Of a stretch of DNA of 64,000 bases, positions 43,854 to 52,808 are shown in pieces. The notes beneath the pieces were generated by a model that made no database searches, had not been told where the DNA came from, and saw only the letters and a list, made by a program, of their open reading frames with translations. Source of the stretch: Streptomyces sp. NBC_01408. Its GTDB lineage: Bacteria; Actinomycetota; Actinomycetes; Streptomycetales; Streptomycetaceae. Where the stretch lies: assembly GCF_026340255.1 (NCBI RefSeq), contig NZ_JAPEPJ010000003.1:434001-498000 (forward strand). Direction: 5' to 3'. Position 1 is the stretch's first letter, and every line of letters begins with the position of its first letter. A program made the position numbers and the translations under genes.

Positions 43854-44501
43854 ATGACCAATGTCGCCATCGTCTATTACTCCGCCACCGGAAACATCCA
43901 CAAGCTCGCGGTGGCCGCCGCCGAGGCCGCGGAGAAGGCCGGTGCCCAGGTCCGGCTGCGCCGCGTGGCCGAGATCCAGGAGACCACCCTCGCGCCCAAC
44001 TACACCGCGTGGACGGAGGCGTACGAGGAGCACACCGGCGGCAGCAGCCGCGAGGTGGAGATCGCCACCATCGACGACCTGGACTGGGCCGACGCGGTCA
44101 TCTGGGGAACCCCCGGACGCTACGGCGCGATGGCCGGCCCGCTCAAGCACTTCATCGACCAGACCTTCGAGCTGCACGCCCGGGCCGGTCTGAAGAACAA
44201 GGCCATGTCCTCGTTCACCTCGACGGGCACGCAGCACGGCGGCCAGGAGTCGACCATCCTGTCGCTGTCGAACGTCTTCTACCACTGGGGCGCGATCATC
44301 GTGCCTCCGGGCGTCACCGACCCGATCCTGCTCGCGCCGAGCAACGGCAACCCGTACGGCGTGAGCGCCACGTCCGGCCTGCAGGCCGTCCCCGGCCACC
44401 TCGCGCAGAACGTGACCGAGGACAACATGGCGGCGGTCGGCTACCAGACCGTGCGCACGATGGAGATCGCCGCGGCGATCAAGCAGGGGCTCGCCAAGTA
44501 G
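43854..44501 (+). CDS. WrbA-type NAD(P)H:quinone oxidoreductase/flavoprotein 2
   Basis: The 215-residue flavodoxin-fold protein has YYSATGNIHKLAVAAAEAAEKAG, WGTPGRYGAMAGPLKHFIDQT and STGTQHGGQESTILSLSNVFYHWGAIIVPPG. It is similar to the copy at 41875 but with an insertion near residue 50 (TAWTEAYEEHTGG). Both may reduce quinone-imine or diazo-quinone intermediates. A strong terminator follows the stop. Confidence 0.9.
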   Translation: MTNVAIVYYSATGNIHKLAVAAAEAAEKAGAQVRLRRVAEIQETTLAPNYTAWTEAYEEHTGGSSREVEIATIDDLDWADAVIWGTPGRYGAMAGPLKHFIDQTFELHARAGLKNKAMSSFTSTGTQHGGQESTILSLSNVFYHWGAIIVPPGVTDPILLAPSNGNPYGVSATSGLQAVPGHLAQNVTEDNMAAVGYQTVRTMEIAAAIKQGLAK

Positions 44502-44525
44502 TCCGGCGCGGCACCGGCACGTGGA

Positions 44526-44562
44526 GAAAAGCCCGAAGCGGGATTCCCGCTTCGGGCTTTTC
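44526..44562 (+). terminator. Intrinsic terminator
   Basis: GAAAAGCCCGAAGCGGGA and its complement pair exactly over 18 bases with a single central base, and the right arm ends in CTTTTC. It closes the transcript after the second WrbA-like gene, so the following ligase gene has its own promoter. Confidence 0.85.
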
Positions 44563-44673
44563 CCTGTGCGCCACCTACGGGTTCAGGCCGTGGCCGGTGA
44601 CTTGATTCCGTCGAGCTGACACAGTGAAAGTGCTGCTGTTGGGCCCGCGGACCGCCGGTGCGAACGTGAATAC

Positions 44674-46254
44674 ATGCCCCGGATTCCCAAGAACAAGACG
44701 CCGCTCTACCTCGGCCTGGTGGCCGAGGAGGCCGCCGCCCAGTTCGGCGCCAATACCATTACGCTCGACCGCGTCATGGACGCCCTCCCGGAGGTCGGCC
44801 AGGTCCTGACGGTCAGCCACTTCGCCGAGCTGATCGCCGAAATGGCCAACCGCCTGTGGGCGACCGGTGTCCGGCCGAGCGACCACGTCGTCATCCACAA
44901 GACCAACAATTTCGACATCACGCTCTTCGCCTGTGCGACGGCCCGCGTCGGCGCCGTCCCCGTGATGCTCTCCGCCCACCTGGACGGGGAGACCATCAAC
45001 GCGCTGCTCCAGCGTCTGCCCTCCCCCACCCTCCTGACGGACGCCGCCAAGCTGCTCGGCTCGCTGGCCGGTTCTCCGCTGGACGAGCTCACCGCGCGGG
45101 TCATCTCCGTCACCGAACCGGTCGAGGGGGCCATCACCCTGGGCGACCTGGCCGGCGCCCCCGAGCGTGCGCCGGTGACCCTGCACCCCGACTCGCACGC
45201 GATCATGACGCACACCTCGGGGACCACCGGCATCCCGAAGCTCGTGGTGCACTCCGCCCGTTCCATCGGATCGCGCTACCGCTGGCAGGACAAGGTCGTC
45301 AGCCTGCTGCGCCAGCGTGAGCCGATCCTGATGCACGTCAGCTACGTGCACTCGCGCATGTACCCCGGCATCGCCGCGATGATGCTGCGCAACAAGCCGA
45401 TGGTGTTCCTGGACGACGCCGAGCCCGGCAAGGTCGCCGACGCGATGGCCAAGTACCGTCCCGGCGTCTTCGAGACGCACCCCAACTCCTTCCTGGAGTG
45501 CGAGTCGATCCTCGACGACCCGCGCAAGCCGTTCTCCACGGTCCGCTTCTACAACAGCACCTTCGACGCCATCCACCCCGGCACGATGGACAAGTTCCTG
45601 CGCGCCTCGGAGCGTACGAACCCGGTCTTCCTCCAGGTCTACGGCCAGAGCGAGTGCGGCCCCCTGGTGGCCCGCCCGTACACCCGCAAGACCGTCATGA
45701 AGGCCGACGGCCGCTGCCAGGGCTACTCGACCCCGGGCATCACCAAGTACCGCCTGGTGCCCCGCAACGGCAAGAAGCCCTCCCGCGAGAACCCCGGCTA
45801 CATCGACGTGCAGACCGCCGGCCGCGCCCTGACCTACTACGGCGAGGGCGAGCGCTTCGAGAAGCAGCTCGACGGCGACTGGTGGCGCGGCGGCGACGTC
45901 GGCTACCGCACCAAGTGGGGCTGCCTGCACCTGCTCGACCGCGAGGTCGACCAGATCCCGACCATCCACTCCACCCTCGAGGTGGAGGACACCGTCCTGC
46001 ACCGGCTGCCCGAGCTCACCGAGCTCATCATCGTGCCGGGCCCGAAGCAGGAGCCGGTGCCCGTCGTCTGCACCAAGGACGACGCACCGCTGGACCTCGC
46101 CCGCTGGAGCCGCGCCATCGCGGACCAGTCGGACATGGCCGATCCGATCCAGATGAAGCTGAACGAGCTTCCGCGGACGGCCACCGCCAAGATCAAGCGC
46201 CTCGAGCTGGCCCGTCGGCTGGCCGACCAGGTGACCCACGAACTGGCTTCCTGA
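44674..46254 (+). CDS. ANL-superfamily ligase, CreM-like paralogue 1
   Basis: The 526-residue AMP-forming ligase has the P-loop HTSGTTGIPKLVV, an A5-like YGQSECGP and the C-terminal A10 region TATAKIKRLELAR with the catalytic Lys. It shares long stretches with the ligase at 57740 (MADPIQ.KL, KWGCLHLLDREVD.IP, SYVHSRM), both of the type of CreM, the enzyme that activates nitrous acid with ATP to diazotise an aromatic amine. It could instead activate an aromatic acid. Start ATG 44674 lacks a clear ribosome site and may be leaderless. Confidence 0.8.
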   Translation: MPRIPKNKTPLYLGLVAEEAAAQFGANTITLDRVMDALPEVGQVLTVSHFAELIAEMANRLWATGVRPSDHVVIHKTNNFDITLFACATARVGAVPVMLSAHLDGETINALLQRLPSPTLLTDAAKLLGSLAGSPLDELTARVISVTEPVEGAITLGDLAGAPERAPVTLHPDSHAIMTHTSGTTGIPKLVVHSARSIGSRYRWQDKVVSLLRQREPILMHVSYVHSRMYPGIAAMMLRNKPMVFLDDAEPGKVADAMAKYRPGVFETHPNSFLECESILDDPRKPFSTVRFYNSTFDAIHPGTMDKFLRASERTNPVFLQVYGQSECGPLVARPYTRKTVMKADGRCQGYSTPGITKYRLVPRNGKKPSRENPGYIDVQTAGRALTYYGEGERFEKQLDGDWWRGGDVGYRTKWGCLHLLDREVDQIPTIHSTLEVEDTVLHRLPELTELIIVPGPKQEPVPVVCTKDDAPLDLARWSRAIADQSDMADPIQMKLNELPRTATAKIKRLELARRLADQVTHELAS

Positions 46255-46279
46255 CCAGAACTCGCCACCGCCGGGCGCC

Positions 46280-46300
46280 GAGCCCCCGACACGGGGGCTC
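46280..46300 (+). terminator. Hairpin between ligase and MFS genes
   Basis: GAGCCCCC and GGGGGCTC form an 8-base stem with a 5-base loop, 26 bases after the ligase stop and 71 before the next start. No T-run follows, so it may be a processing or attenuation structure. Confidence 0.4.
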
Positions 46301-46370
46301 ACCCCCGGCGTCCGGCACCGCACCATCCTCCGCAGTTCCCCCGATCCGACACCCCGGAGACGCAGACACC

Positions 46371-47834
46371 ATGTCCTCGACCCCCATCGCCCAGGACGGC
46401 CGCCGCAAGCGCCTCGGCCTGACACTGGCCCTGCTGGCCTTCGCCCAGCTGATCATCTCCATCGACTACAACATCGTCTACGTGGCCCTCCCGGACATCG
46501 GTTCCGGGCTCGGCTTCTCCGCCCAGACCCTCCAGTGGGTCGTCAGCGCCTACGCCGTCGCCTTCGGCGGATTCCTCCTCCTCGGCGGCCGTGCCTGCGA
46601 CCTGTTCGGCCCGCGGCGCATGTTCGTCCTCGGGCTCGGCCTGTACGCCGGCTCCTCGCTCCTCGGCGGTCTCGCCACCTCGCCGGAGGTGCTCATCGCG
46701 GCCCGCGCGATCCAGGGCATCGGCGGCGCCTTCCTCTTCCCGGCCACCCTCACCCTGGTCTCCACCAGCTTCGCGGAGGGCAAGGAGCGCAACCGCGCCT
46801 TCGCCGTCTGGGGCACCGCCGGCGGCAGCGGCATGATCGTCGGCTCGCTGCTCGGCGGCGTGCTCACCGAGTCCTTCGGCTGGGAGTCCGTCTTCTACGT
46901 CAACGTGCCGCTGGCCGGCATCGCGATGCTGCTGGCCTTCCCGCTCATCAAGCCCGACACCAAGAACAGCAGCGGCCGTAGCTTCGACCTGCTGGGCGCG
47001 CTGACCTCCACCATCGGTATCACCGCTGTCGTCTTCGCCCTCGTCCAGGGTCCCGAGTCCGGCTGGGCCTCCTCCACCGTCCTCGGCGCCCTCGCCCTCG
47101 GTGTGGTCCTCCTCGTCGCCTTCTTCGTCATCGAGAAGAACTCCGCCGACCCGCTGCTGCCGCTGACCCTCTTCAAGAACCGCAACCTCACCACCGCCGT
47201 CGGCGTGACCTTCTTCTACATGGCCACCTTCGGCACCCTGCTGTACTTCCTCACCGTCTACTTCCAGGGCGTCCACGGCTACAGCCCGCTGGGCACCGGT
47301 ATCGCCTTCCTGGTCCCGATGGTCGCCATCGCCATCGGCGCCCAGACCGCTGGTGGCCTCGCCACCAAGCACGGCATCCGCGCCATCATGGTCGCCGCGA
47401 TGGTCATCGGCGTCGTCGGCACCGCGATCCTCGGCTTCACCATGGCGACCGACGCCTCGTACTGGATCCTCGTCCCCGGCCTGATCATCATGGGCCTGGG
47501 CCAGGGCGCCGGCTACACCCTGATGTTCGGTGCCGCCGCGATCGGCGTCGCCCCCGAGGACCAGGGCATCGCCTCCGGTGTCGCCTCCACCACCCAGCAG
47601 ATCGGTGGCGCCGTCGGCCTCGCCGTCCTGGTCGCCATCGCCAACTCCGGTCTGGAGGGCCAGACCGGTGAGGCGCTCCGCACCGCCACCACCGACGGTC
47701 TGCGCACGGCGGTCTTCATCGCCGCCGCCGGCATCGTCATCACCGCGCTGATCGCCCTGGGCCTGAAGAAGCCCGAGCAGCAGGCGGCTCCGGCCGCCTC
47801 GGCCGAGCGCGCGCCGGAGACCGCCGGAGTCTGA
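46371..47834 (+). CDS. DHA2-family MFS efflux transporter (14 helices)
   Basis: The 487-residue protein has 14 predicted helices, with motif A GGRACDLFGPRRMFV and motif C GSGMIVGSLLGG, typical of the EmrB/QacA group of drug exporters. As the last gene before a perfect bidirectional terminator, and downstream of a pathway ligase, it is likely to export the cluster product or provide self-resistance. Confidence 0.9.
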   Translation: MSSTPIAQDGRRKRLGLTLALLAFAQLIISIDYNIVYVALPDIGSGLGFSAQTLQWVVSAYAVAFGGFLLLGGRACDLFGPRRMFVLGLGLYAGSSLLGGLATSPEVLIAARAIQGIGGAFLFPATLTLVSTSFAEGKERNRAFAVWGTAGGSGMIVGSLLGGVLTESFGWESVFYVNVPLAGIAMLLAFPLIKPDTKNSSGRSFDLLGALTSTIGITAVVFALVQGPESGWASSTVLGALALGVVLLVAFFVIEKNSADPLLPLTLFKNRNLTTAVGVTFFYMATFGTLLYFLTVYFQGVHGYSPLGTGIAFLVPMVAIAIGAQTAGGLATKHGIRAIMVAAMVIGVVGTAILGFTMATDASYWILVPGLIIMGLGQGAGYTLMFGAAAIGVAPEDQGIASGVASTTQQIGGAVGLAVLVAIANSGLEGQTGEALRTATTDGLRTAVFIAAAGIVITALIALGLKKPEQQAAPAASAERAPETAGV

Positions 47835-47860
47835 CGGTCCGCCGTCAGGACCGACGCCGA

Positions 47861-47900
47861 CGGCGAGGGCCCCTACCCGATCGGGTAGGGGCCCTCGCCG
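47861..47900. terminator. Perfect bidirectional terminator
   Basis: The 40 bases form a perfect palindrome with two 20-base arms and no loop. It lies between the convergent DHA2 exporter and the NirB-like gene, dividing the cluster into left and right transcripts. Confidence 0.85.
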
Positions 47901-47913
47901 TTGGCGTCCTGCG

Positions 47914-49125
47914 TCAGGAGCTTGCGAGCAGGGCCTCGGCGGAGTCGGGGAGTTCACGGCCCAGCAGGGAGCGCAGCAGCGGATAGGCGGCGGCGTCCCC
48001 GGCGAGGATCCCGCCGAGCAGGCTGTCGCCCTCCGAGTCGAGGACGAGCTTCGCGTACACGTCGCCGCCCGCGGATTCCCGTACGAACTCCAGCGCTCCC
48101 GGTGTCTGCGCGTGGGCGTCGCCGAAGGAGGCGACGTCCACGCCCATCAGCTTGAGCTTGGTGGACATGTCGGCGCCCGGGAAGCGGGTCGGGCCGTCGC
48201 CGAGGAGCTGGCCGGCCACGGCCTCCGCCATCCGGTACCCGGGGGCGACCAGGCCGTAGCAGCGGCCCTCCACGGCCGCGCACTCGCCGATGGCCCAGAC
48301 GGCCGGGTCGGGCGTGCGGCAGTGGTCGTCGACGAGGAACCCGCCGCGCTCCCCGCGCGGGAGGCCGGCGGGCTCGGCGAGGGAGTCGGCGGGCCGGACT
48401 CCGGCGGAGAAGACGACGAGGCCGGTCTCGACGGACGTGCCGTCCGCGAACACCAGGCGTGCCACCCGGCCGTCCGGGCCCGCCTCGATGTGGCTGGTCA
48501 CGACGCCCAGGTGGGTGGTCACGCCGAGGCGGCCGACGAGCCGGTCGAGCACCCGTCCGCCGCCCTCGTCGACCTGGACCGGCATCAGCCGCGGTGCCAT
48601 CTCCACGACGTGCGGGGAGAGTCCCAGCGACCGCAGGCCGTTCGCGGCCTCCAGACCGAGCAGGCCGCCGCCGATCACCACCCCTGTGGTGGTGCGGGCG
48701 GCGGCCTCACGGATCGTTTCGAGGTCGTCGAGGGTGCGGTACACGCAGGCTCCGGGCAGGTCCCGGCCGGGCACGGGCGGGACGAAGGGCACGGAGCCGG
48801 TGGCGAGGACGAGGACGTCGTAGGCGAGGTGCTCCCCGTCCTCCAGGGCCACGGTGCGGGCCGCCCGGTCAATGCCGACAGCCCTGGTGGAGTGACGGAA
48901 CTCCACCAGGGCGTCTTCGTACAGTTCTGGTTTCACCAGGCTCAGCGCGGCGGGGGGCACGCGGTCCAGGGCGGACGAGAGTCTGACCCGGTCGTAGGCG
49001 GGGTGGCTCTCGGCGCCGAGGACCACCACCTTCCAGGTGCCGTCCCGGTCACGGGAGCGGACCTCCTCGACCAGGCGGTGGCCGGTCATTCCGTGGCCGA
49101 TGACGACGAGGGTGCGGTGGGTCAT
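47914..49125 (-). CDS. NirB-like NAD(P)H-dependent flavoprotein (FAD domains only)
   Basis: The 403-residue protein matches the N-terminal FAD/NAD(P)H half of nitrite reductase large subunit NirB: VVIGHGMTGHRLVEE (FAD), VLATGSVPFVPPVPG, GGLLGLEAANGL (NAD) and AIGECAAV. It stops near residue 403, where NirB would continue with [2Fe-2S] and sirohaem domains. It therefore cannot reduce nitrite alone and should act as an electron-transfer reductase, perhaps for the adjacent nitrate reductase. It lies 30 bases after the NasB-like gene, last in the operon. Confidence 0.85.
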   Translation of the reverse strand: MTHRTLVVIGHGMTGHRLVEEVRSRDRDGTWKVVVLGAESHPAYDRVRLSSALDRVPPAALSLVKPELYEDALVEFRHSTRAVGIDRAARTVALEDGEHLAYDVLVLATGSVPFVPPVPGRDLPGACVYRTLDDLETIREAAARTTTGVVIGGGLLGLEAANGLRSLGLSPHVVEMAPRLMPVQVDEGGGRVLDRLVGRLGVTTHLGVVTSHIEAGPDGRVARLVFADGTSVETGLVVFSAGVRPADSLAEPAGLPRGERGGFLVDDHCRTPDPAVWAIGECAAVEGRCYGLVAPGYRMAEAVAGQLLGDGPTRFPGADMSTKLKLMGVDVASFGDAHAQTPGALEFVRESAGGDVYAKLVLDSEGDSLLGGILAGDAAAYPLLRSLLGRELPDSAEALLASS

Positions 49126-49155
49126 GCGGTGCCGTCCTTTGAGTACGCACGTGGT

Positions 49156-50601
49156 TCAACTGCCGGTCGTGGCAGCGTTACTGGCCGCCAGGGAGACACA
49201 GATCGCCTCCACCTGGCGGGTGCAGCCGCCACAGCCCGTGGTGGCGCGGGTGGCGGCGGCGAGTTCGGGGAGCCCGCGCGAGCCGGCGTGCCAGGCCTCG
49301 GTGAGGTCCTGGTGCGTGACGTTGTTGCACAGGCACACGACGGTGCCGGGGCACATCTCGGTGGGCCCGGCCTTGGCCACCCGGGGGGCGCGGCCCAGCA
49401 GCAGGCTCAGCCGGTCACGGGGGACGGGCAGGTCGTGGACGTACAGCTCGGTGGCGGTGGCGATGGCCCGGTCGAAGCCGAGCAGCACTCCGGCGACGAT
49501 GCGCTCGCCGGTGAGCTCCAGGCGGGCGTAGCGGGAGTTCGCGGGGTCGTTGAGGGTGACCGCCTCCTCGGCGGGGGTGCTGCCCGGGATGCCGAGGACG
49601 ACGAGGCCGGGGCCCGCGATACGGGGACGCAGCACACGGCGGGCGGCGGCCACGCCGCGTTCGCCGGTGGCGAGATGGCGGGCCAGGGCTTCGGCCTGCG
49701 CCCAGCCGGACGCCAGGGAGCCGCCGCGGCGGCCGCGGTGCTCGGCGCAGTCGCCCAGTGCGTGGATCAGCGGGTCGTCGGTGCGCAGGCGGTCGTCGAC
49801 GACGATGCCGGTGCGGACGCTCAGGCCCGCGGCGCGGGCCAGCCCGGTCTCGGGCAGGACGCCGGTGCAGACCAGGAGGGTGGCGACGGGGAGGGTGCGG
49901 CCGTCGGCGACGGTGAGGGAGCCGGGTGCGTAGCCGGTGGCCTCCTGGCCGGTGACGACCTCGACTCCGGCGGCCGTGAGGCGGTCGGTGACGAGGGCCC
50001 CGGCGGTCCGGTCGAGCAGGTGGTCCATGGGCCAGGGGCCGGGGTGGACGAGGGTGACCGGCCGGCCCTTGGCGGCCAGCGCGAACGCCGCCTCCATGCC
50101 GAGGGATCCGGCGCCCAGGACGGTCACGGGGGTCCGTGCGGCCACGGCCGACGGATCGGTGAGGCGGGCGCAGTCGGCGAGCGTACGGAGCGTGGCGACG
50201 CCCGTGGCCTGGGCTCCGCCGGAGGTGCGCAGGCCGGGCAGGTCCGGCAGCAGCGGGGTCGCGCCGGTCGCCAGGACCAGCCGGCGGTACGGGAAGGCCT
50301 GCCCGTCGGCGGTGTGCACCCGGCGGCCGGCGCGGTCGATGCGGACGGCGCAGGCACCGGTGTGGACACGGGTGTCGCCGGGCGGCGGGGGAAGTTCCAT
50401 CGCCGCGGGCGGGAGGCTCCCGTCGAGGGCGGAGGTGAGCAGCGCCCGGTGGTAGGCGGGGACGTCTTCGGCGCCCAGGACCGTGACGGGGTCCTGGCAG
50501 CCGGCGTGCCGCAGCCGGTCGACGAACTGGTGGGCGGCCGGTCCGTTGCCGATGACGAGGATCGGGTCGGCCGGGCGGGTGCCGGGCCCGGTCGTGGTCA
50601 T
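49156..50601 (-). CDS. nasB: NasB-like electron-transfer subunit (FAD plus BFD [2Fe-2S])
   Basis: The 481-residue protein has VIGNGPAAHQFVDRL for FAD, LGAGSLGMEAAFAL for NAD(P), HALGDCAEH, and a C-terminal BFD-like domain with CLCNN and TTGCGGC, giving the four cysteines of a [2Fe-2S] cluster. This is the domain order of Bacillus NasB, which feeds electrons from NADH to the catalytic nitrate reductase. It lacks sirohaem domains. It overlaps the nasA stop by 4 bases (ATGA). Confidence 0.88.
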   Translation of the reverse strand: MTTTGPGTRPADPILVIGNGPAAHQFVDRLRHAGCQDPVTVLGAEDVPAYHRALLTSALDGSLPPAAMELPPPPGDTRVHTGACAVRIDRAGRRVHTADGQAFPYRRLVLATGATPLLPDLPGLRTSGGAQATGVATLRTLADCARLTDPSAVAARTPVTVLGAGSLGMEAAFALAAKGRPVTLVHPGPWPMDHLLDRTAGALVTDRLTAAGVEVVTGQEATGYAPGSLTVADGRTLPVATLLVCTGVLPETGLARAAGLSVRTGIVVDDRLRTDDPLIHALGDCAEHRGRRGGSLASGWAQAEALARHLATGERGVAAARRVLRPRIAGPGLVVLGIPGSTPAEEAVTLNDPANSRYARLELTGERIVAGVLLGFDRAIATATELYVHDLPVPRDRLSLLLGRAPRVAKAGPTEMCPGTVVCLCNNVTHQDLTEAWHAGSRGLPELAAATRATTGCGGCTRQVEAICVSLAASNAATTGS

Positions 50602-52808
50602 GATCGGGCCCCCTCGGGGATCGCGGCCGTGTCGGGCAGGACCGCCCCGGCCGGGAGCGGGTCGGTGGTGACGGGTGTGAGGCGGACCGCGCAGACCTTG
50701 AACTCGGGCATCCGGCTGCGGGGGTCGAGCGCGTCGTTGGTGAGCAGGTTGGCCCGGCCCTCGCCGGGGAAGTGGAACGGCAGGAAGACCGTGTCGGTGC
50801 GCAGCGTCGGGTCGAGGCGGACCCGGGCCAGGGTGGAACCGCGGGCCGAGGTCACCCGGGCGTGGCCGCCGTCGGTGAGGCCCGCGCGGGCCGCGGTGTC
50901 GGGGTGCACCTCGACGTGCGTCTCCGGGGCGGCGGCCGTCAGCTGGGGCACCCGGCGGGTCTGCGCGCCGGACTGGTACTGGGCCAGTACCCGCCCGGTG
51001 GTGGCGTACAGGGGATGCTCGGCGTGCGTCTCCTCGGCGGGTGGGCGGTGCTCGACGTCGGCGAAGCGGGCGCGCCCGTCGGGGTGGGCGAACCGCTCAA
51101 GGAAGAGCCGCGGGGTGCCGGGGTGTTCTTCGGCGTCGGCATCGGCATCGGCGGGGGCAGGAGTCCGGGGGCAGGGCCAGTGCAGGGCCTCCCCCGCGTC
51201 GAGCCGCTCGTAGCTGATGCCCGAGTAGTCGGCGGGGCCGCCGGCCGAAGCCTTCCGCAGCTCCTCGAAGACGGCCCGCGGTTCGGTCGGGTAGCGCTCG
51301 GGCAGGTCGCCCAGTCTGGTGGCGAGGGACCGCAGGACGTCGAGGTCGGAACGGGTCCCGGGGGGCGGGTCGAGGAGCCGGCGGCGGCGCAGGACGCGGC
51401 CTTCGAGGTTGGTCATGGTGCCCTCCTCCTCGGCCCACTGGGTGACGGGAAGCACCACATCAGCCATGCGGGCGGTCTCGGAGGGCACGAAGTCGGCGAC
51501 GACGAGCAGGTCGAGCGAGGCCAGCCGGGCGGCGACCCGCGCGGAACGGGGCGCGGACACCACCGGGTTGGCGCCGAAGACGAGGAGGGCGCGGGGGCCG
51601 GTCTCGGTGCCGAGGGCGTCGAGGAGTTCGTAGGCGCTGCGGCCCGGCCCGGGGAGGGCGGCCGGGTCGATGCCCCAGACCCGGGCCACGTGGGCGCGGG
51701 CGGCCGGGTCGGTGATCATGCGGTAGCCGGGCAGCTGGTCGGCCTTCTGGCCGTGCTCGCGGCCGCCCTGGCCGTTGCCCTGGCCGGTGAGGCAGCCGTA
51801 GCCGCTGCCCTCGCGGCCGGGCAGGCCGAGGGCGAGGGCCACGTTGATGAAGGCGGCGACGGTGTCGGTGCCCTTGCTGTGCTGCTCGGCGCCGCGCCCG
51901 GTGAGGACGTACGCGCGGGGGGCGGCGGCGAGCAGCCGGACGGCTTCGCGCTGGTCGCTGACCGGTACGCCGGTGACCTTCTCGACGCGCTCGGGCCACC
52001 AGGAGGCGGCGCGCTTCCACGCGGCGTCGAAGCCGTCGGTGCGCCGGTCGACGTACGCCCGGTCGGTGTGGCCCTCGACGACGAGGATGTGGAACAGGCC
52101 CAGGGCGAGGGCGAGGTCGGTGCCGGGGCGCGGCTGGAGGTGCAGGGCGGCGCGCTCGGCGGTGGGGGTGCGGCGCGGGTCGATGACGATCAGCCGGGCG
52201 GCGGTGAGGTGCCGCATCAGCGGGGGCATCGTCTCGGCGGGGTTGGCGCCGGCGAGGAGGACGGTGTCGGCGGAGCCGAGGTCGGTGACGGGGAAGGGGA
52301 GTCCGCGGTCGAGGCCGAAGGCGGCGTTCCCGGCGGCGGCGGCCGACGACATGCAGAAGCGGCCGTTGTAGTCGATCTGGCTCGTGCCGAGGGCGACGCG
52401 GGCGAACTTGCCGAGCAGGTAGGCCTTTTCGTTGGTGAGGCCGCCGCCGCCGAAGACGCCCACGGCGTCGGGGCCGTGCTCGGCGCGGAGCCGGGCGAGG
52501 GAGGCGGCGACCGTGTCGAGGGCGGTGTCCCAGCCGGTGGGGCGCAGCGTCCCGGAGGCGTCGCGGACCAGCGGGGTGCGGAGCCGGTCGGGTGTGCCGA
52601 GCAGGGCGGGGGCGGTCCAGCCCTTCTGGCACAGGCCGCCCCGGTTGACGGGGAAGTCGGGGTCGGGCTCGACGGTGGCCGCGTGCGCGGGCGGCCCGCC
52701 GGCGGGGCCCGGGACGGCGCTGAGCCGGGTGCCGCACTGGAGGGCGCAGTAGGGGCAGTGCGTCGCCACCTGGCGGGGCGGCGCCGGCACGTGCTCGGTG
52801 TCACGCAT
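50598..52808 (-). CDS. nasA: Assimilatory-type molybdopterin nitrate reductase catalytic subunit
   Basis: The 736-residue enzyme has the N-terminal [4Fe-4S] motif CPYCALQCG with the last Cys in GGLCQKG, the molybdopterin domain with GRFCMSSAAAAGNAAFG (Mo-ligand region), GANPAETMPP and LTGQGNGQGGREHG, and a C-terminal dinucleotide-binding domain with YATTGRVLAQYQSG. It reduces nitrate to nitrite in the cytoplasm. The length is near that of Bacillus NasC (about 710). The start overlaps the stop of the transporter gene by 8 bases. Confidence 0.93.
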   Translation of the reverse strand: MRDTEHVPAPPRQVATHCPYCALQCGTRLSAVPGPAGGPPAHAATVEPDPDFPVNRGGLCQKGWTAPALLGTPDRLRTPLVRDASGTLRPTGWDTALDTVAASLARLRAEHGPDAVGVFGGGGLTNEKAYLLGKFARVALGTSQIDYNGRFCMSSAAAAGNAAFGLDRGLPFPVTDLGSADTVLLAGANPAETMPPLMRHLTAARLIVIDPRRTPTAERAALHLQPRPGTDLALALGLFHILVVEGHTDRAYVDRRTDGFDAAWKRAASWWPERVEKVTGVPVSDQREAVRLLAAAPRAYVLTGRGAEQHSKGTDTVAAFINVALALGLPGREGSGYGCLTGQGNGQGGREHGQKADQLPGYRMITDPAARAHVARVWGIDPAALPGPGRSAYELLDALGTETGPRALLVFGANPVVSAPRSARVAARLASLDLLVVADFVPSETARMADVVLPVTQWAEEEGTMTNLEGRVLRRRRLLDPPPGTRSDLDVLRSLATRLGDLPERYPTEPRAVFEELRKASAGGPADYSGISYERLDAGEALHWPCPRTPAPADADADAEEHPGTPRLFLERFAHPDGRARFADVEHRPPAEETHAEHPLYATTGRVLAQYQSGAQTRRVPQLTAAAPETHVEVHPDTAARAGLTDGGHARVTSARGSTLARVRLDPTLRTDTVFLPFHFPGEGRANLLTNDALDPRSRMPEFKVCAVRLTPVTTDPLPAGAVLPDTAAIPEGARS

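Noticed and set aside
48112..51213. A 1033-codon plus-strand open frame over the NirB/NasB/NasA genes
   Set aside because: It lies opposite to conserved flavoprotein and nitrate reductase genes, has no domain I recognise and lacks coding-type third-position bias in that frame.
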